NCBI GenBank assembly: GCA_030638935.1
Contig: DAOWDR010000529.1
Coordinates: 1 to 8,285, forward strand
Direction of reading: 5' to 3'
DNA length: 8,285 bases
DNA from: Desulfobacteraceae bacterium
GTDB taxonomy: Bacteria; Desulfobacterota; Desulfobacteria; Desulfobacterales; Desulfobacteraceae
In this document: positions 7,486 through 8,285 of the stretch, one piece after another
Numbering within the stretch: position 1 is the first letter of the stretch
How the letters are laid out: each line of letters begins with the position of its first letter
Position numbers and translations under genes: made by a program
The notes under the pieces: generated by a model
What the model was told of the DNA's origin: nothing
Databases searched by the model: none
What the model saw: only the letters and a program-made list of their open reading frames with translations

Positions 7486-8263
7486 CAAATTGGAAACCAT
7501 AACAAGGATTCGCAATCTTCTGACAGTCAGAATTTTACATAACCAGGTGAGAGATCAGAATATAATATTAGAAAAAAAGGTTCAGGAACGTACCATTGAG
7601 CTGGAGGAATCACGCCTTGAAATTATTCATCGCTTAGGGCGTGCAGCTGAATATAAAGATAACGAAACCGGTGCGCACATTGTCCGGATAAGTAAAATGT
7701 CTTCATTGCTTGGAAGGCTGGCCGGAATGACTAATGAGCGAGCAGAGTTATTGCTGAACACCAGCCCCATGCATGATATTGGAAAAATCGGCGTCCCGGA
7801 CAGCATCCTTCTTAAATCCGGTAAGCTTAACGCTGAAGAGTGGAAAACCATGGAAAGCCATACTATCATTGGAGCAAATTTACTTGCCGGTCATAGTTCC
7901 GAGCTAATAAAATCCGCTCAGGAGATTGCATTGACCCATCATGAAAAATGGGATGGTTCAGGATATCCCATGGGGAAAAAAGGAAAGGACATTCCTTTTG
8001 AAGGCAGAATCGTCGGTATCGTCGATGTTTTTGATGCCCTGACATCCAGAAGACCATACAAAGATCCTTATCCGATAGATAAAACATTATCAATCATCAG
8101 AGAAGAACGGGGCCGACATTTTGACCCTGATTTAACAGATTTGTTTATTAAAAAAATTGATGATTATGTCGCAATCAAGAATACTTTTTCCACGAGAAAA
8201 GACATTGCTTCGCAGGATTTTAAACTGAGTGAACGGGATCAATGGGTTCCATTAAACATTTAG
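7469..8263 (+). CDS. HD-GYP c-di-GMP phosphodiesterase domain, C-terminal part of the split regulator
   Basis: This reading frame supplies the end of the receiver (TKPFNKLETITRIRNLL), a coiled-coil linker about 20-50 with KKVQERTIELEESR, and a complete HD-GYP domain about 50-230, which hydrolyses cyclic di-GMP. Numbered from the TTG at 7469, metal-ligand residues are Glu66, His70, His102-Asp103, His131, His157-His158 and Asp186, with Lys106 following the HD pair. The spacing matches what I recall for the tri-iron enzyme PmGH. The GYP loop reads HHEKWDGSGYP (157-167). All expected catalytic residues are present. A separate start at TTG 7469 has only a GGAG 12 bases upstream and would begin inside the receiver fold, so I read it as the 3' part of a REC-HD-GYP gene. 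Some independent translation by reinitiation is possible. The last 35 residues are a tail without a recognised motif. Only 22 bases follow the stop, so no terminator can be assessed. Confidence 0.92.
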   Translation: MTKPFNKLETITRIRNLLTVRILHNQVRDQNIILEKKVQERTIELEESRLEIIHRLGRAAEYKDNETGAHIVRISKMSSLLGRLAGMTNERAELLLNTSPMHDIGKIGVPDSILLKSGKLNAEEWKTMESHTIIGANLLAGHSSELIKSAQEIALTHHEKWDGSGYPMGKKGKDIPFEGRIVGIVDVFDALTSRRPYKDPYPIDKTLSIIREERGRHFDPDLTDLFIKKIDDYVAIKNTFSTRKDIASQDFKLSERDQWVPLNI

Positions 8264-8285
8264 GGGGAAGCCGTCACGGGACATT

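Noticed and set aside
8264..8285. Sequence after the HD-GYP stop as a terminator or c-di-GMP riboswitch start
   Set aside because: Only 22 bases are present, with no hairpin and no match to the GEMM core that I could see.

Overview
The window is a sensory and signal-transduction cluster. All genes lie on the + strand and are packed tightly enough to be one operon or two. The DNA is AT-rich. The family mix is a large Cache-domain chemoreceptor, an NtrB-like PAS kinase, a Cache/PAS hybrid kinase and an RpfG-like REC/HD-GYP protein. This mix and the protein style suggest a Desulfobacterota sulfate reducer of the Desulfobacter/Desulfobacula type. That placement is an inference from resemblance; there is no rRNA or other marker gene here.

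Layout: (1) bases 1-733 hold the C-terminal half of a histidine kinase that enters from outside the window and is interrupted by a +1 frameshift at an A10 run (157-166). (2) 764-2857 is a 697-residue methyl-accepting chemotaxis protein with a periplasmic double-Cache sensor. (3) 2938-3165 is a 75-residue protein of unknown function. (4) 3247-4371 is a soluble PAS-histidine kinase with a Cys cluster in its PAS domain. (5) 4364-7138 is a 924-residue membrane hybrid kinase (Cache, PAS, HisKA, HATPase, REC) that overlaps gene 4 by 8 bases. (6) 7138-7485 and 7469-8263 encode a receiver domain and an HD-GYP phosphodiesterase. They look like one REC-HD-GYP gene split by a +1 frameshift at a T7 run (7464-7470). 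No intergenic gap exceeds 90 bases, and no tRNA, rRNA, CRISPR, transposon or convincing terminator was seen.

How it may work (inference): the chemoreceptor and the hybrid kinase carry related Cache sensors, so similar small molecules may feed both chemotaxis and c-di-GMP turnover. The hybrid kinase and the REC-HD-GYP protein recall RpfC/RpfG, but no HPt domain is present. The NtrB-like kinase has no other receiver partner in the window and may feed the same output. No GGDEF cyclase, CheA, CheW or CheR is encoded here.

The most notable point is that two of the genes are broken by exactly one extra base in a homopolymer, and each is restored at a conserved protein position by removing it. This may be sequencing error, a real mutation, or slippage-controlled expression. 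Sequence alone cannot decide. I see no clearly new kind of system; the families are known, and the small protein and the frameshift pattern are the least explained parts.
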